The position numbers and the translations under genes were made by a program. Shown here piece by piece: positions 53,170-61,813 of a DNA stretch of 64,000 nucleotides. The notes beneath the pieces are model-generated. The model had not been told where the DNA came from and made no database searches. It saw only the letters and a program-made list of their open reading frames with translations. Every line of letters starts with the position of its first letter. Positions within the stretch are counted from its first letter, which is position 1. The stretch comes from an uncultured Eggerthellaceae bacterium (GTDB taxonomy: Bacteria > Actinomycetota > Coriobacteriia > Coriobacteriales > Eggerthellaceae): positions 206,725-270,724 of the forward strand of contig CAKTTY010000002.1 in assembly GCA_934617065.1 (NCBI GenBank). Reading direction: 5' to 3'.

Positions 53170-55029
53170 ATGCCGGATCCTAATCAACAAGGACCCATGA
53201 GTTGGGCCGACTTGCTGAATCAATTTGGCGGTGGTGCTGGCGGTGCAGGTGGTTCGCAAGGACCCAGTGCCGGTGGACATCGTGGGGGCAGCGAATTCGA
53301 GATGCTGCGAACCCGTTTTGCTCAAATGAGCAAGAAAGCACTTGTTGTTTTAGCTGTCGTAATTCTTATCATCGCAGCATTTTGCTACTGGTGGTTCCAT
53401 CCGCCAATCAACATCCACAGCGTCGATCTCTGGATGTTCCTCGCCATTTTTGTGCTGTTCCCGGCCTTTTTAGTGTTCTTTATCTTCCATCAGATTTACG
53501 AGCGCGGGATGGGCAAACGTGAGAAGAACGAAAAGAAGGCAAAGCGCTTTAAGGGTTTGATGGTCGTTCCCGTAATTATCGCGCTCGTTGGCGTTTTGGG
53601 TGCTGTTGCCTCTTTGACCTTGTTCCCTGGTAATGCGGAAAAGTACTCTACCATTCTCAACACAGAGGATGGAGACTTCGCTACGGATATCGAGCAGGCG
53701 GATTATTCAACCATTCCGTTTATCGATCGTGATTCCGCTGTTCTGTTGGGCAACCGCACTATGGGTACAATGGCCGACTATGTTAGCCAGTTCGAGATTT
53801 CCGACCTGTACTCCCAGATCAATTATCAGGATGCACCAGTTCGTGTTAGCCCGCTTAACTATGCTGACGTGTTCAAATGGTGGTCCAACCACGATACGGG
53901 CATTCCTGCTTACGTTATCGTCAATATGAGCACTCAGGATACCCAGATCGTTCGCCTTGAAGATCCGATCTATTATTCCGATTCCGATCCTTTCTTCAAT
54001 AATGTTGACCGTCATGTGCAATTGAGCCATCCGTTCTACATCTTTGGTGAAAAATCGTTCGAGATCGATGACAGTGGCAAGCCGTATTGGATCTATCCGG
54101 TAATCGACTACACGGTTGGTCTGTTCGGTGGCGAAACCGTTTCACGTGTTGTTCTCTGCGATGCGAGCACGGGCGAATGCCAAGATCTTGCGATCGACGA
54201 AGTGCCCCAGTGGGTTGACCGAGCATATCCCGCCGACTTGCTGATTCAGCAGTACAACTGGAGCGGCGCACTTTCCGGTGGCTGGATTAACTCCTGGTTG
54301 GGTCAGAGCGGTGTTAAGCAGACCACTCCTGGTTCCGATGGCCAGCTTGGCTACAATTACATCGCCAAGGACGATGACGTTTGGGTGTACTCCGGCGTAA
54401 CTTCGGCAACTGCGGATAATTCCATTATTGGTTTTGTTCTTATCAATCAGCGTACCGCCGAATCCAAGTTCTACCCGGTTGCTGGTGCAACCGAAGAATC
54501 TGCAATGAGCTCAGCAGAGGGCCAAGTTCAAAATCTTAAGTATGAATCTACTTTCCCGCTGTTGATCAATGTGGATAATCAGCCCACCTACTTCATGGCC
54601 TTGAAGGACAACGCGGGTCTGGTTAAGAAGTATGCGATGATCGACATTCAACGCTACCAGAATGTAGCAGTAGGTGACACGCTTGAAGAAACTGAAAAGT
54701 CGTACAAGAAGCTGCTCCGCGCTAACGGCGTTTCGACTGGCGATGATTCCGGCAAAGCAACTAAGGCGGACGGAACAGCAACCGGCACTATTTCGCTGAT
54801 TTCTCCTGTGGTTCTTGACGGTAATTCCCATTACTATGTCATGCTCAATGGAGACGGCATGCTCTATGATTGTCCTGTAGCCAACGTGGTCGATATTGTG
54901 CGCTTCAAGGAAGGCGATAGCGTGACCTTGACGGTAAGCGGCGACAATGGCGATGTTGCTACTGTTTCTGCGGTATCTCAGGCTACGAGTGCTGGCAATG
55001 ATGCCGGTGGCTCTAATGCTTCTGCGTAG
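53170..55029 (+). CDS. Large envelope protein with three N-terminal TM helices, unknown
   Basis: A 619-aa protein; ATG at 53170 follows GGAGGAGA. A Gly/Gln-rich cytoplasmic head (1-55) precedes hydrophobic segments near residues 57-76, 88-108 and 130-150. The remaining 460 residues are soluble and beta-rich, predicted outside, and end in a Gly/Ser/Ala tail. No catalytic motif is recognised; only three Cys residues occur beyond the membrane part. Monocistronic with its own promoter and terminator. It may be a surface or cell-wall-associated factor. Confidence 0.7.
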   Translation: MPDPNQQGPMSWADLLNQFGGGAGGAGGSQGPSAGGHRGGSEFEMLRTRFAQMSKKALVVLAVVILIIAAFCYWWFHPPINIHSVDLWMFLAIFVLFPAFLVFFIFHQIYERGMGKREKNEKKAKRFKGLMVVPVIIALVGVLGAVASLTLFPGNAEKYSTILNTEDGDFATDIEQADYSTIPFIDRDSAVLLGNRTMGTMADYVSQFEISDLYSQINYQDAPVRVSPLNYADVFKWWSNHDTGIPAYVIVNMSTQDTQIVRLEDPIYYSDSDPFFNNVDRHVQLSHPFYIFGEKSFEIDDSGKPYWIYPVIDYTVGLFGGETVSRVVLCDASTGECQDLAIDEVPQWVDRAYPADLLIQQYNWSGALSGGWINSWLGQSGVKQTTPGSDGQLGYNYIAKDDDVWVYSGVTSATADNSIIGFVLINQRTAESKFYPVAGATEESAMSSAEGQVQNLKYESTFPLLINVDNQPTYFMALKDNAGLVKKYAMIDIQRYQNVAVGDTLEETEKSYKKLLRANGVSTGDDSGKATKADGTATGTISLISPVVLDGNSHYYVMLNGDGMLYDCPVANVVDIVRFKEGDSVTLTVSGDNGDVATVSAVSQATSAGNDAGGSNASA

Positions 55030-55058
55030 GAAATAGGCGTATTTCGCTAAGCGAATTC

Positions 55059-55089
55059 AGGGACCCTGCTCAAGCAGGGTCCCTTTTTT
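55059..55089 (+). terminator. Terminator after the envelope protein gene
   Basis: The near-continuous palindrome agggaccctgct / agcagggtccct is followed by TTTTTT. Confidence 0.94.
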
Positions 55090-55138
55090 GTGAGTGCAAG
55101 CCGCCGAAAAGCTTTGCAATATTGAGCTGAATGAGTAA

Positions 55139-55177
55139 AGAAAAAGCACCTGGAACGAATCTTCATTCCAGGTGCTT
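55139..55177 (-). terminator. Terminator of the lutABC operon
   Basis: The stem aagcacctggaa / ttccaggtgctt is preceded on the plus strand by AAAGAAAAA, a U-rich tail for the minus-strand message. It lies 62 bp past the lutC stop and converges on the preceding terminator. Confidence 0.9.
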
Positions 55178-55238
55178 CATTTGAGGCTCGGCTCACATAG
55201 AGGAGCGGTATTTTCGTTGAGTGGCTATTCGGAGAGCC

Positions 55239-55940
55239 CTAGTCGTCGATGAGGACTACGCTTGCGTAAACGGGTCCATGAACACCCACGACACGAACCA
55301 GCTCGATGTCGGCGGTGTTCGAAGGGCCGCTGATGAAAGTCACGTTAGAAGGCATCTCCTCGCCTTCGGCGATGCGGTTTTCCCAATCATCCATGAGCTG
55401 CGTCATATAAGGGAAGATGGTGCTCTTGCGCAACAGGGCAACGTGGCCGATAGGCAAAAGGCATACTGCTCGTCCAGACTTTTCCGTGCAACGTTGCATG
55501 ATGGTGGCAGTTTCTGCGATGCCCGCGGAAGCAAAGGTGATGCCAACATCGGCACTCTCGGCGCGTCCCATGCTCTTTTCTCGGCTGGTGGGGTTCCAGC
55601 GAACGGCTTCGAAGGAAGCGTTATTCAGAACTTCAGGAATGCCGAAGCCGTCGATCTCGGGAACGTCGGAATAGACGATGTGTCCGCCTTGACCGATCTC
55701 GTTAACCAAATCAAGCACAACTTGGGATACTTCTTCCGGCTTTGCTTCGCGAACGATGGTTCCCATCTTGGTTGCTTCTTCGGTGAACCATTGAGCAAGC
55801 TCTTCAGTGGAGTAATCGCGATAGTCCCCAGGCAACGGTGCCTTGCTTGCTTCGCAAGATTCAATGAATTCAGGGGGCTCAGTGCGGCCAAGTGCCTGGG
55901 ATATAGGTTTCAGGAATTCCTCGAGGCTTACTGTACTCAT
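55239..55940 (-). CDS. lutC: Lactate utilization protein C
   Basis: LutC/YkgG-family subunit of the LutABC complex, which oxidises L-lactate to pyruvate. The protein has 233 aa, without Fe-S motifs. The conserved C-terminal motif G-P-S-N-T-A-D-I-E is present. Its ATG overlaps the lutB stop by one base (TAATG). Confidence 0.92.
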   Translation of the reverse strand: MSTVSLEEFLKPISQALGRTEPPEFIESCEASKAPLPGDYRDYSTEELAQWFTEEATKMGTIVREAKPEEVSQVVLDLVNEIGQGGHIVYSDVPEIDGFGIPEVLNNASFEAVRWNPTSREKSMGRAESADVGITFASAGIAETATIMQRCTEKSGRAVCLLPIGHVALLRKSTIFPYMTQLMDDWENRIAEGEEMPSNVTFISGPSNTADIELVRVVGVHGPVYASVVLIDD

Positions 55941-57442
55941 TAGTTCTCCTCTCGGTTGGCGTTGTTGCGACAGGCATCGGTAAGGGCTTGGGCGGTTTCA
56001 GCGCGCTTTTGCTCCTCTTCTTGTTTTTTATGCTCCGCAAACCAAGAACGAAACTTCTTGCTGCTCATCGTGTCAAGATTACGCGATGCCAACCAGCCGT
56101 TCAGGACGGGGATCCAAGTGCTTCCGCGATCGAGCTGATTTGTTTTGCCTGTCATGAGCTTCATTGCAGGTGCCGCCGCTGTCGTAAGTGCTCCATAGGT
56201 AACACGATTCGAGAAAGTTGCGGCTGCTGCAGTGAAGATAGCCTTTTCGACAGGAGATACGTAGCTCTGGCTTACTACGTTGCGTCGATGCTGGGAAATG
56301 AGATTCGGTAGTGGCACCTTTACAGGGCATACCTCTGCGCATTGGCCGCATAAAGAGCACGCGTAGGGCAATTTCGCTGTTTTCTCGTATCCAACAAGGA
56401 GGGGAGTCAAAACAACGCCCATGGGACCCGGGTAAATTGAGCCATATCCATGACCGGTAATGTGGCGGTATACAGGGCAGGAATTCATGCAAGCGCCGCA
56501 GCGGATGCAGCGAAGCATGGGGCGGAATTCATGAGCCAGAATATCGGTGCGTCCGTTGTTGACGATTACGATATGCACATTCTTTGGGCCATCAGCTTCG
56601 CCTTCTCGACGGCATCCCGTATTAATAGAGAAGGAACCAGAAATCTTGGCGCCAACAGCACTACGAACCAGGAGCTTCATCATTACATCGAGTGAGCGCA
56701 GGTCGGGAACAATGCGCTCGGTGCCCATGACGACAATTTGCGTTTCGGGGATGCTCGAAGCCATACGCGCGTTGCCCTCGTTGGAAACAAGGGTGCAAGA
56801 GCCGGTTTCCGCAACACCGAAGTTGCAGCCGGTTACGCCAATGGGGGCATTCATAAATTCAGGGCGTAGCGTTTTGCGCAGGAAACGGGTAATTTCCTCG
56901 GGGTCATTGGTGCCCTCGTAGCCCTTCTGCTCATGGTAGAGGTTGCGGATAGAGGTGCGGTCGAAGTGCAGCGCGGGCACAACGATATGCGAAGGCGCAT
57001 TACCCGCGGTTTGGATGATGTGCTCGGCGCAGTCGGTCTCGACTGGCTTGATCCCATGTGCTTCCAGGAACGTATTGAGCCCGATTTCCTCGGTCATCAT
57101 GCTTTTGGACTTTACACAGGTTTTGGCGCCTTCGGCTTCGAAGATGTCCAGGATGCAATCGAGCGCGTCGTTGTCGGTTGGGGCAAAATGCACCTGTGCA
57201 CCGTTCTTCTGGGCATTCGTTGCAAATTGGCGAACGTAGTAGTCAAGGTTTTCAAGCACGTGGTCGCGAATGGCTGCGGCATGCGTACGGAAATCCTCCC
57301 AGTTGTCCACTTCGGCAACAAGAGCATCGCGCTTGCCGGTAATTACGTCCTGGGCGGTTTCGATGGCGCGATGTTTAAACGTATCGGAAAGCGCACGGTG
57401 GATGCGGTCCTCGAGGGGTGCATCGTCGTAGATGATCGGCAT
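55940..57442 (-). CDS. lutB: Lactate utilization protein B, iron-sulfur subunit
   Basis: A 500-aa subunit with an N-terminal LUD domain (M-T-E-E-I-G-L-N near 115, G-V-A-E-T-G-S near 215) and two [4Fe-4S] motifs: C-I-R-C-G-A-C-M-N-S-C-P near 318 and C-S-L-C-G-Q-C-A-E-V-C-P near 370. It receives lactate electrons in the LutABC complex. The gene lies 3 nt from lutA. Confidence 0.94.
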   Translation of the reverse strand: MPIIYDDAPLEDRIHRALSDTFKHRAIETAQDVITGKRDALVAEVDNWEDFRTHAAAIRDHVLENLDYYVRQFATNAQKNGAQVHFAPTDNDALDCILDIFEAEGAKTCVKSKSMMTEEIGLNTFLEAHGIKPVETDCAEHIIQTAGNAPSHIVVPALHFDRTSIRNLYHEQKGYEGTNDPEEITRFLRKTLRPEFMNAPIGVTGCNFGVAETGSCTLVSNEGNARMASSIPETQIVVMGTERIVPDLRSLDVMMKLLVRSAVGAKISGSFSINTGCRREGEADGPKNVHIVIVNNGRTDILAHEFRPMLRCIRCGACMNSCPVYRHITGHGYGSIYPGPMGVVLTPLLVGYEKTAKLPYACSLCGQCAEVCPVKVPLPNLISQHRRNVVSQSYVSPVEKAIFTAAAATFSNRVTYGALTTAAAPAMKLMTGKTNQLDRGSTWIPVLNGWLASRNLDTMSSKKFRSWFAEHKKQEEEQKRAETAQALTDACRNNANREEN

Positions 57443-57445
57443 TGC

Positions 57446-58192
57446 CTATGCCTCCAATCGAGAGTCGAGGATTTGCGCAATATGCATAACTTTCATATTG
57501 CTGGAAACAACGCCTTGTTCGATGAGGCGATCGAGAGCGCCCTTGATGTTCATGAGACATGCCTGATCTGCGCCGCAGAGGTAGTCGGCGCCGGTGGCAA
57601 GCGCGAACGCAACTTTTTCCTGAACCATATGTCCGGAAACCTCAGGCTCTTTAACGCTGAATGTACCGCCGAACCCACAGCAGCGATCAGCTTCAGGCAT
57701 TTCAATGTAGCTGAGCCCTTCTACATTTTTTAGGAGGGTAAGGGGCTGCTCTTCAACGCCGAGCATGCGGGTGAGGTGGCAGCTCTTGTGGTAGGTGACT
57801 GTGCCATCGAGATGGGCGCCAACGTTGGTGACCCCCAAAACATCAACGATGAACTGAGTGAATTCATAAATGCGCGGAGCAAGATCAGCGATTTTCTTGC
57901 TGTATTCGGCATCGTCGGCAAAAAAATGAGAATACTCGGCCTTAATCGCCCAAGCGCAAGAGCCAGTGAGCGAAACGATGGTGTCGTAACCGCTGTAGGC
58001 ATCGATAACCTTTTTCATCATGGGCTTGGCTTCTTCGATGTAGCCCGAATTTGAAAAGGGCTGGCCGCAGCATACCTGGTCATCGGGAAGCTCAACTTCG
58101 CATCCGAGTTTTTCAAGTACATTGACGGCAGCGATTCCCACTTCTGGATAAAGCATGTCAACCATGCACCCTGGGAAGAACGCGACTTTCAT
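57446..58192 (-). CDS. lutA: Lactate utilization protein A
   Basis: A 248-aa cysteine-rich (CCG-domain) subunit, glycolate-oxidase-E-like. Two CCG motifs appear as C-C-G-Q-P-F-S-N-S-G-Y near 41 and C-C-G-F-G-G-T-F near 183, with F-F-P-G-C-M near the start. First gene of lutABC. A GAAAGGA site precedes its ATG on the minus strand; no promoter could be placed with confidence in the 150 bp upstream. Confidence 0.93.
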   Translation of the reverse strand: MKVAFFPGCMVDMLYPEVGIAAVNVLEKLGCEVELPDDQVCCGQPFSNSGYIEEAKPMMKKVIDAYSGYDTIVSLTGSCAWAIKAEYSHFFADDAEYSKKIADLAPRIYEFTQFIVDVLGVTNVGAHLDGTVTYHKSCHLTRMLGVEEQPLTLLKNVEGLSYIEMPEADRCCGFGGTFSVKEPEVSGHMVQEKVAFALATGADYLCGADQACLMNIKGALDRLIEQGVVSSNMKVMHIAQILDSRLEA

Positions 58193-58348
58193 GGGGGTCC
58201 TTTCTCGATAAACAAATTAATGTTCAAGCTTTACCCTTCGAATGGCAAGAACGCGACCGTAGACGCTGAAGCATGGTCAGTGAACGGTGGCAAAGAGGGG
58301 CGTATAGGTATAAAAAGGATGTTTCTGGGAATTGCGGAAAAAAATGCT

Positions 58349-58376
58349 TGACGATGATTTCGTTCTTAGTAAAATA
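58349..58376 (+). promoter_or_regulatory. Promoter of rplJ-rplL
   Basis: TTGACG at 58349-58354 and TAAAAT at 58371-58376 are 16 bp apart. Predicted start is near 58383, giving a leader of about 210 nt that contains the L10 autoregulatory element. Confidence 0.75.
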
Positions 58377-58411
58377 CAAGGGCTGTTAAAAACAGTCTTT
58401 TGTTTACATAG

Positions 58412-58533
58412 TTCCGCTGCTCAAGACAGCAGGTACCGAATGGTTTAATCGCTTCATGCGGCCCGCCGAGGTGGTCGATAAGTATCGCGCTTTACGGCCC
58501 CTGCGTCTTAGGACGGAAGGGGTCGTTTCTTTT
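58412..58533 (+). ncRNA. Ribosomal protein L10 leader with attenuator
   Basis: The leader contains the hairpin gctg-ctcaaga-cagc, the segment aggtaccgaatggt and cccgccgaggtgg, which resemble the L10 (L12)4-binding leader of Gram-positives. It ends in a terminator (cggcccc ... ggggtcg, then TTTCTTTT, 58495-58533). Free L10 would favour termination before rplJ. It remains with rplJ although the upstream rplKA neighbours are absent. Confidence 0.82.
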
Positions 58534-58594
58534 CTCAAGCACGACTCCACCCATTCGGGGCGGAACCCGAGTTTGAGATAAAGGAGGTGTACAT

Positions 58595-59116
58595 ATGCCA
58601 AGTGTAAAGAACGAAACCAAGCTCGCACAGATCAAGGAAGATCTCGAAGGTGCTGGTGCAGTATGGGTTGTTGACGCTTGTGGCCTTACCGTAAAGGAAA
58701 CTCAGGCTCTTCGCCAGGCTGTTCGCGAAGCAGGCGCTTCCATGAAGGTTTACAAGAACACCCTCATGCACATCGCGCTCGCTGACGCTGAGCTGCCCAC
58801 GCTCGACGACATGCTGCATGGTCCTAGCGCATTCGTATTCGCCGGTGATGATGTTGCTGCTGCCGCTAAGGCAGTTAAGGAGTTCTCCAAGACCAACGAT
58901 ACCCTGGAAATCAAGGGTGGTTTGATGGAAGGCGCTGCTGTAAGCGCTGCTGAGGTTGAAGCTATTGCTTCTCTGCCTTCTCGCGAAGAGCTCTACGCAC
59001 ACATCGCTGCTGCTATCAACGGTGTTGCTCAGGGTCTTGCTACCGCTATCAACGGTGTACCCCGTGGTCTGGCTCAGGTCACCAAGGCCGTTGCCGACCA
59101 GAAGGAAGCTGCGTAA
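58595..59116 (+). CDS. rplJ: 50S ribosomal protein L10
   Basis: Stalk scaffold holding L7/L12 dimers, 173 aa. Typical N-terminal L-A-Q-I-K-E-D-L and the helix-8-like C-terminal region for L12 binding (residues 130-165). AAAGGAGG precedes the ATG. Confidence 0.97.
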   Translation: MPSVKNETKLAQIKEDLEGAGAVWVVDACGLTVKETQALRQAVREAGASMKVYKNTLMHIALADAELPTLDDMLHGPSAFVFAGDDVAAAAKAVKEFSKTNDTLEIKGGLMEGAAVSAAEVEAIASLPSREELYAHIAAAINGVAQGLATAINGVPRGLAQVTKAVADQKEAA

Positions 59117-59212
59117 GCAGATTCCTTGCAGCGTGAATATCGCTGCATAACAAGTATTTTGAAATTTCGGCTGCAATCATAAGGGTTTGCAGCCCAACGA
59201 AAGGAAACTAAC

Positions 59213-59587
59213 ATGGCTGTTTCTCGCGAAGAGATCATCGAAGCTCTGAAGGAAATGTCCCTGCTCGAGGCTTCTGAACTGGTAAAGGACATCGAGGAGA
59301 CCTTCGGCGTATCCGCTGCTGCTCCCGTTGCTGTTGCTGCTGCTCCTGCTGCTGGTGGCGAAGCTGCTGCTGAGAAGTCCGAGTTCGACGTTGTACTCGA
59401 AGGCTTCGGCGACAACAAGATCGCTGTTATCAAGGCTGTACGTGAGATCACCGGTCTCGGCCTGAAGGAAGCTAAGGAAGTAGTAGAGTCTGCTCCCGCT
59501 CCTGTACAGGAAGGCGTTGCTAAGGACAAGGCTGAGGAAATCAAGGCTAAGCTCGAAGAGGCAGGCGCTGCTGTAACCCTGAAGTAA
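59213..59587 (+). CDS. rplL: 50S ribosomal protein L7/L12
   Basis: Stalk protein that recruits translation factors, 124 aa. N-terminal dimerisation helices, an Ala-rich hinge ([10 protein letters not shown] near 37-48) and the C-terminal domain with G-L-G-L-K-E-A-K are all visible. It is followed by a terminator; rpoB and rpoC, which normally come next, are not here. Confidence 0.98.
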   Translation: MAVSREEIIEALKEMSLLEASELVKDIEETFGVSAAAPVAVAAAPAAGGEAAAEKSEFDVVLEGFGDNKIAVIKAVREITGLGLKEAKEVVESAPAPVQEGVAKDKAEEIKAKLEEAGAAVTLK

Positions 59588-59610
59588 CTCATTTTTCGAG
59601 TATCTTCTTT

Positions 59611-59643
59611 AAAGTGCCCAGCTTATGCTGGGCACTTTTTTTA
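59611..59643 (+). terminator. Terminator after rplL
   Basis: A perfect 11-bp stem (aagtgcccagc / gctgggcactt) with a TTAT loop and a T run. Confidence 0.95.
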
Positions 59644-59808
59644 TGCGAGGATGTCGGCCTGTGGATTTCCAAGTCTGCTTCTATGTTGCAGCTCGGAAAC
59701 GCCTTTGGTGTTTGATTGCTAATGCTTGTTTTTGCATATAGGGTAACCATTAAAGATATTCTTGAGCGCTCGAAGTGCTTCAGAGGGCTAACAATGAAAG
59801 GATCCTTG

Positions 59809-60990
59809 ATGGAAAAAGGCTATTTTGCGGCAGCGTGGGGTGATGTGGCCAAGTCGCCTGGTTGGGCATCGGTTTTGCTTCGTCTGGGTTTGCTGTGCCT
59901 TGTTCCCGTCTTCGGCGTTGTGGTGATGTACGGGTATCTCTTCTCATGGGCTCGTGATATCGCATGGAATGTTCATCGTCCTCTCCCGAAAAAGATATTT
60001 GCCAACGAAGACGGAAGTCTCTATAAGCGTGGTTTTTTCATTTTCGTTGTTGGGTTGGTTTTTTCTCTCGTTCCAGAGATCGTTAACTTGTTTATTGGCA
60101 TGTCTGTCGGCTTTTCGTTTGGCGGCACAGCTTTGTATGGGTCGTATGTACCAGCGCTCTTTGGCTCCATGGTCTGGCTTGCCGGCAATTCGGCTAGCGT
60201 AGCCCTTTCGTTCTTTGCTGCTTTGTTTTTCTGGGTTGGAGCGATACGCGTTTCTTTGTATGGAACGCTTTCATCGGGTTTTCAGATCCAAAAGATCTGG
60301 GCAATGATGAAGCATGATTTCATTGGGTTGCTGCGTATTGTCGGGATGGCGATTTTGATTGCTGTGGCTATCGCGTTTTCCGCGATAGTTCTCGCGCTGT
60401 TCTTCGCTCTGATCTGCAGCGGTTTGATTTGGCTGATGTCGAGCGGTTCGTCGACATCCATGGTTGCCGCGGTTTTGATCGTTCTTTTGGGTGCTGCATT
60501 TCTTGCGTTGCTGCTATTTGCCTCCGCGCTTCAAAATGCGTTGGTGTTTCGTGCATTGGGCTATTGGACTCGTCAATTCGATGTGAACCTTTGGAGCGGC
60601 CAGGACGACCCAATGCCCTTTGAGTGTAATGATATGCAACATTCCAATAGTGTTTCTGCGCATCAAGGTTTTGTTGCGCAGTGTGCTCCGACATCAAGCC
60701 ACGTTTCTGGTGCAGCTTATAGCGGCGAATCGTCTGTTGGCCCCATTCCCAGTGGCGTTCCATCTGGCTATGTTCAAACCGCGCCCTTCGCTGGTGCGGA
60801 TAAGCCTATTGCTCAACCCGCACAAGAATCCCATGCCTCAGAGCCGCTAACCCATAGCTCTGAAGGTAATGGTGATACCGGCACGCAGGTTCTCCAGTCA
60901 CCGGATGGCCCATCGTTGACTGGAGAGCAGCCACAAAACAGAGAGACAGACTCCCAGGCAAAGTCAGAGGGTGAATCCAAGACTAATTAG
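59809..60990 (+). CDS. DUF4013-like integral membrane protein
   Basis: A 393-aa protein. ATG at 59809 is chosen because AAAGGA lies 6 nt upstream; earlier starts would run through that site. Residues 1-290 hold about five or six hydrophobic helices with an amphipathic start and an early loop G-Y-L-F-S-W-A-R-D, like DUF4013 proteins. Residues 295-393 are Ser/Gln/Pro-rich and probably disordered. Function unknown. Its last 8 bases overlap the end of the opposing DUF2520 gene. Confidence 0.72.
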   Translation: MEKGYFAAAWGDVAKSPGWASVLLRLGLLCLVPVFGVVVMYGYLFSWARDIAWNVHRPLPKKIFANEDGSLYKRGFFIFVVGLVFSLVPEIVNLFIGMSVGFSFGGTALYGSYVPALFGSMVWLAGNSASVALSFFAALFFWVGAIRVSLYGTLSSGFQIQKIWAMMKHDFIGLLRIVGMAILIAVAIAFSAIVLALFFALICSGLIWLMSSGSSTSMVAAVLIVLLGAAFLALLLFASALQNALVFRALGYWTRQFDVNLWSGQDDPMPFECNDMQHSNSVSAHQGFVAQCAPTSSHVSGAAYSGESSVGPIPSGVPSGYVQTAPFAGADKPIAQPAQESHASEPLTHSSEGNGDTGTQVLQSPDGPSLTGEQPQNRETDSQAKSEGESKTN

Positions 60991-61804
60991 TTGCTCGGTG
61001 CTTTTCTTCTGCGATGCGAAGAAGGGTTTCGTTTAAGATTTGATACACCTCGCGTGTTTGCCCGTTAAGGCACGCGAGGTGTTTTTCTATGGTTGCCATG
61101 TCTCCACGTTCGGCGGGTCCGGTAAGTGAAGCAACAGTTCCTTCGTTGGCCACATGCTGGGCATTTCCCAGGAATAGAGGCGCAAGCGCTTTTTCGGCAC
61201 TTTCGGAGCTGAATCCACATTTTATCAACTCGTCGCAGGACAGCCGATAGAGTGCAATAACGTGATTTGATGCCATGGCGGCTGCAGCGTGATAGCGCAC
61301 CTTTTGCTCAGTTTCAATAATCTGATAGGGGTTTCCCATTGCTTCGACTATCGAGATAGCTTCGTTAAGTTTTCCGTTATCTCCTTCGATAGCAAAAAAA
61401 GCCTTTTGCAATTCCTCGGTGCTGGTGCATTTCGATGGGATTGCGAAAAGGGGATGGATGGAGTAAGCGTATGCTCCCTTGTCGCCGCATCCGCTAAGCT
61501 CAGAAGAGGGAAGAGCTCCGCTGCAGTGGCAAATCAGCATCCCGTTTAGAACCTCGCTGCCATCTGAATCCCTAATTGTTTCCCAGGTAGGTACAATCTG
61601 GCCATCTGGCGTGGTGATGAATAGAGCATCGCATTTTGCTGCGAGACCGATCGGCGATTCGAATGCTTGTGATCCCGTCAATTGGGCTGCCTCTTCGGCG
61701 GAGGCGTAGGTTTTGCTGGCGTATCCAACGAGTTCGTGTTCTTGCGCAAAGTAGCGCCCAAGCGAGCAACCGACTTTTCCTGCGCCAACAAAGCCTATTC
61801 TCAT
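60983..61804 (-). CDS. Rossmann-fold DUF2520 protein
   Basis: A 273-aa NAD(P)-binding protein: G-F-V-G-A-G-K-V-G at residues 4-12, S-I-H-P-L-F-A near 112-118, and a helical C-terminal domain (150-273) of the DUF2520 type that resembles ketopantoate- and pyrroline-5-carboxylate-reductase-like dehydrogenases. Substrate unknown. It is last of a three-gene leftward operon, 9 nt after the carbonic anhydrase fusion. Confidence 0.85.
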   Translation of the reverse strand: MRIGFVGAGKVGCSLGRYFAQEHELVGYASKTYASAEEAAQLTGSQAFESPIGLAAKCDALFITTPDGQIVPTWETIRDSDGSEVLNGMLICHCSGALPSSELSGCGDKGAYAYSIHPLFAIPSKCTSTEELQKAFFAIEGDNGKLNEAISIVEAMGNPYQIIETEQKVRYHAAAAMASNHVIALYRLSCDELIKCGFSSESAEKALAPLFLGNAQHVANEGTVASLTGPAERGDMATIEKHLACLNGQTREVYQILNETLLRIAEEKHRATN

Positions 61805-61813
61805 GATGATTCT

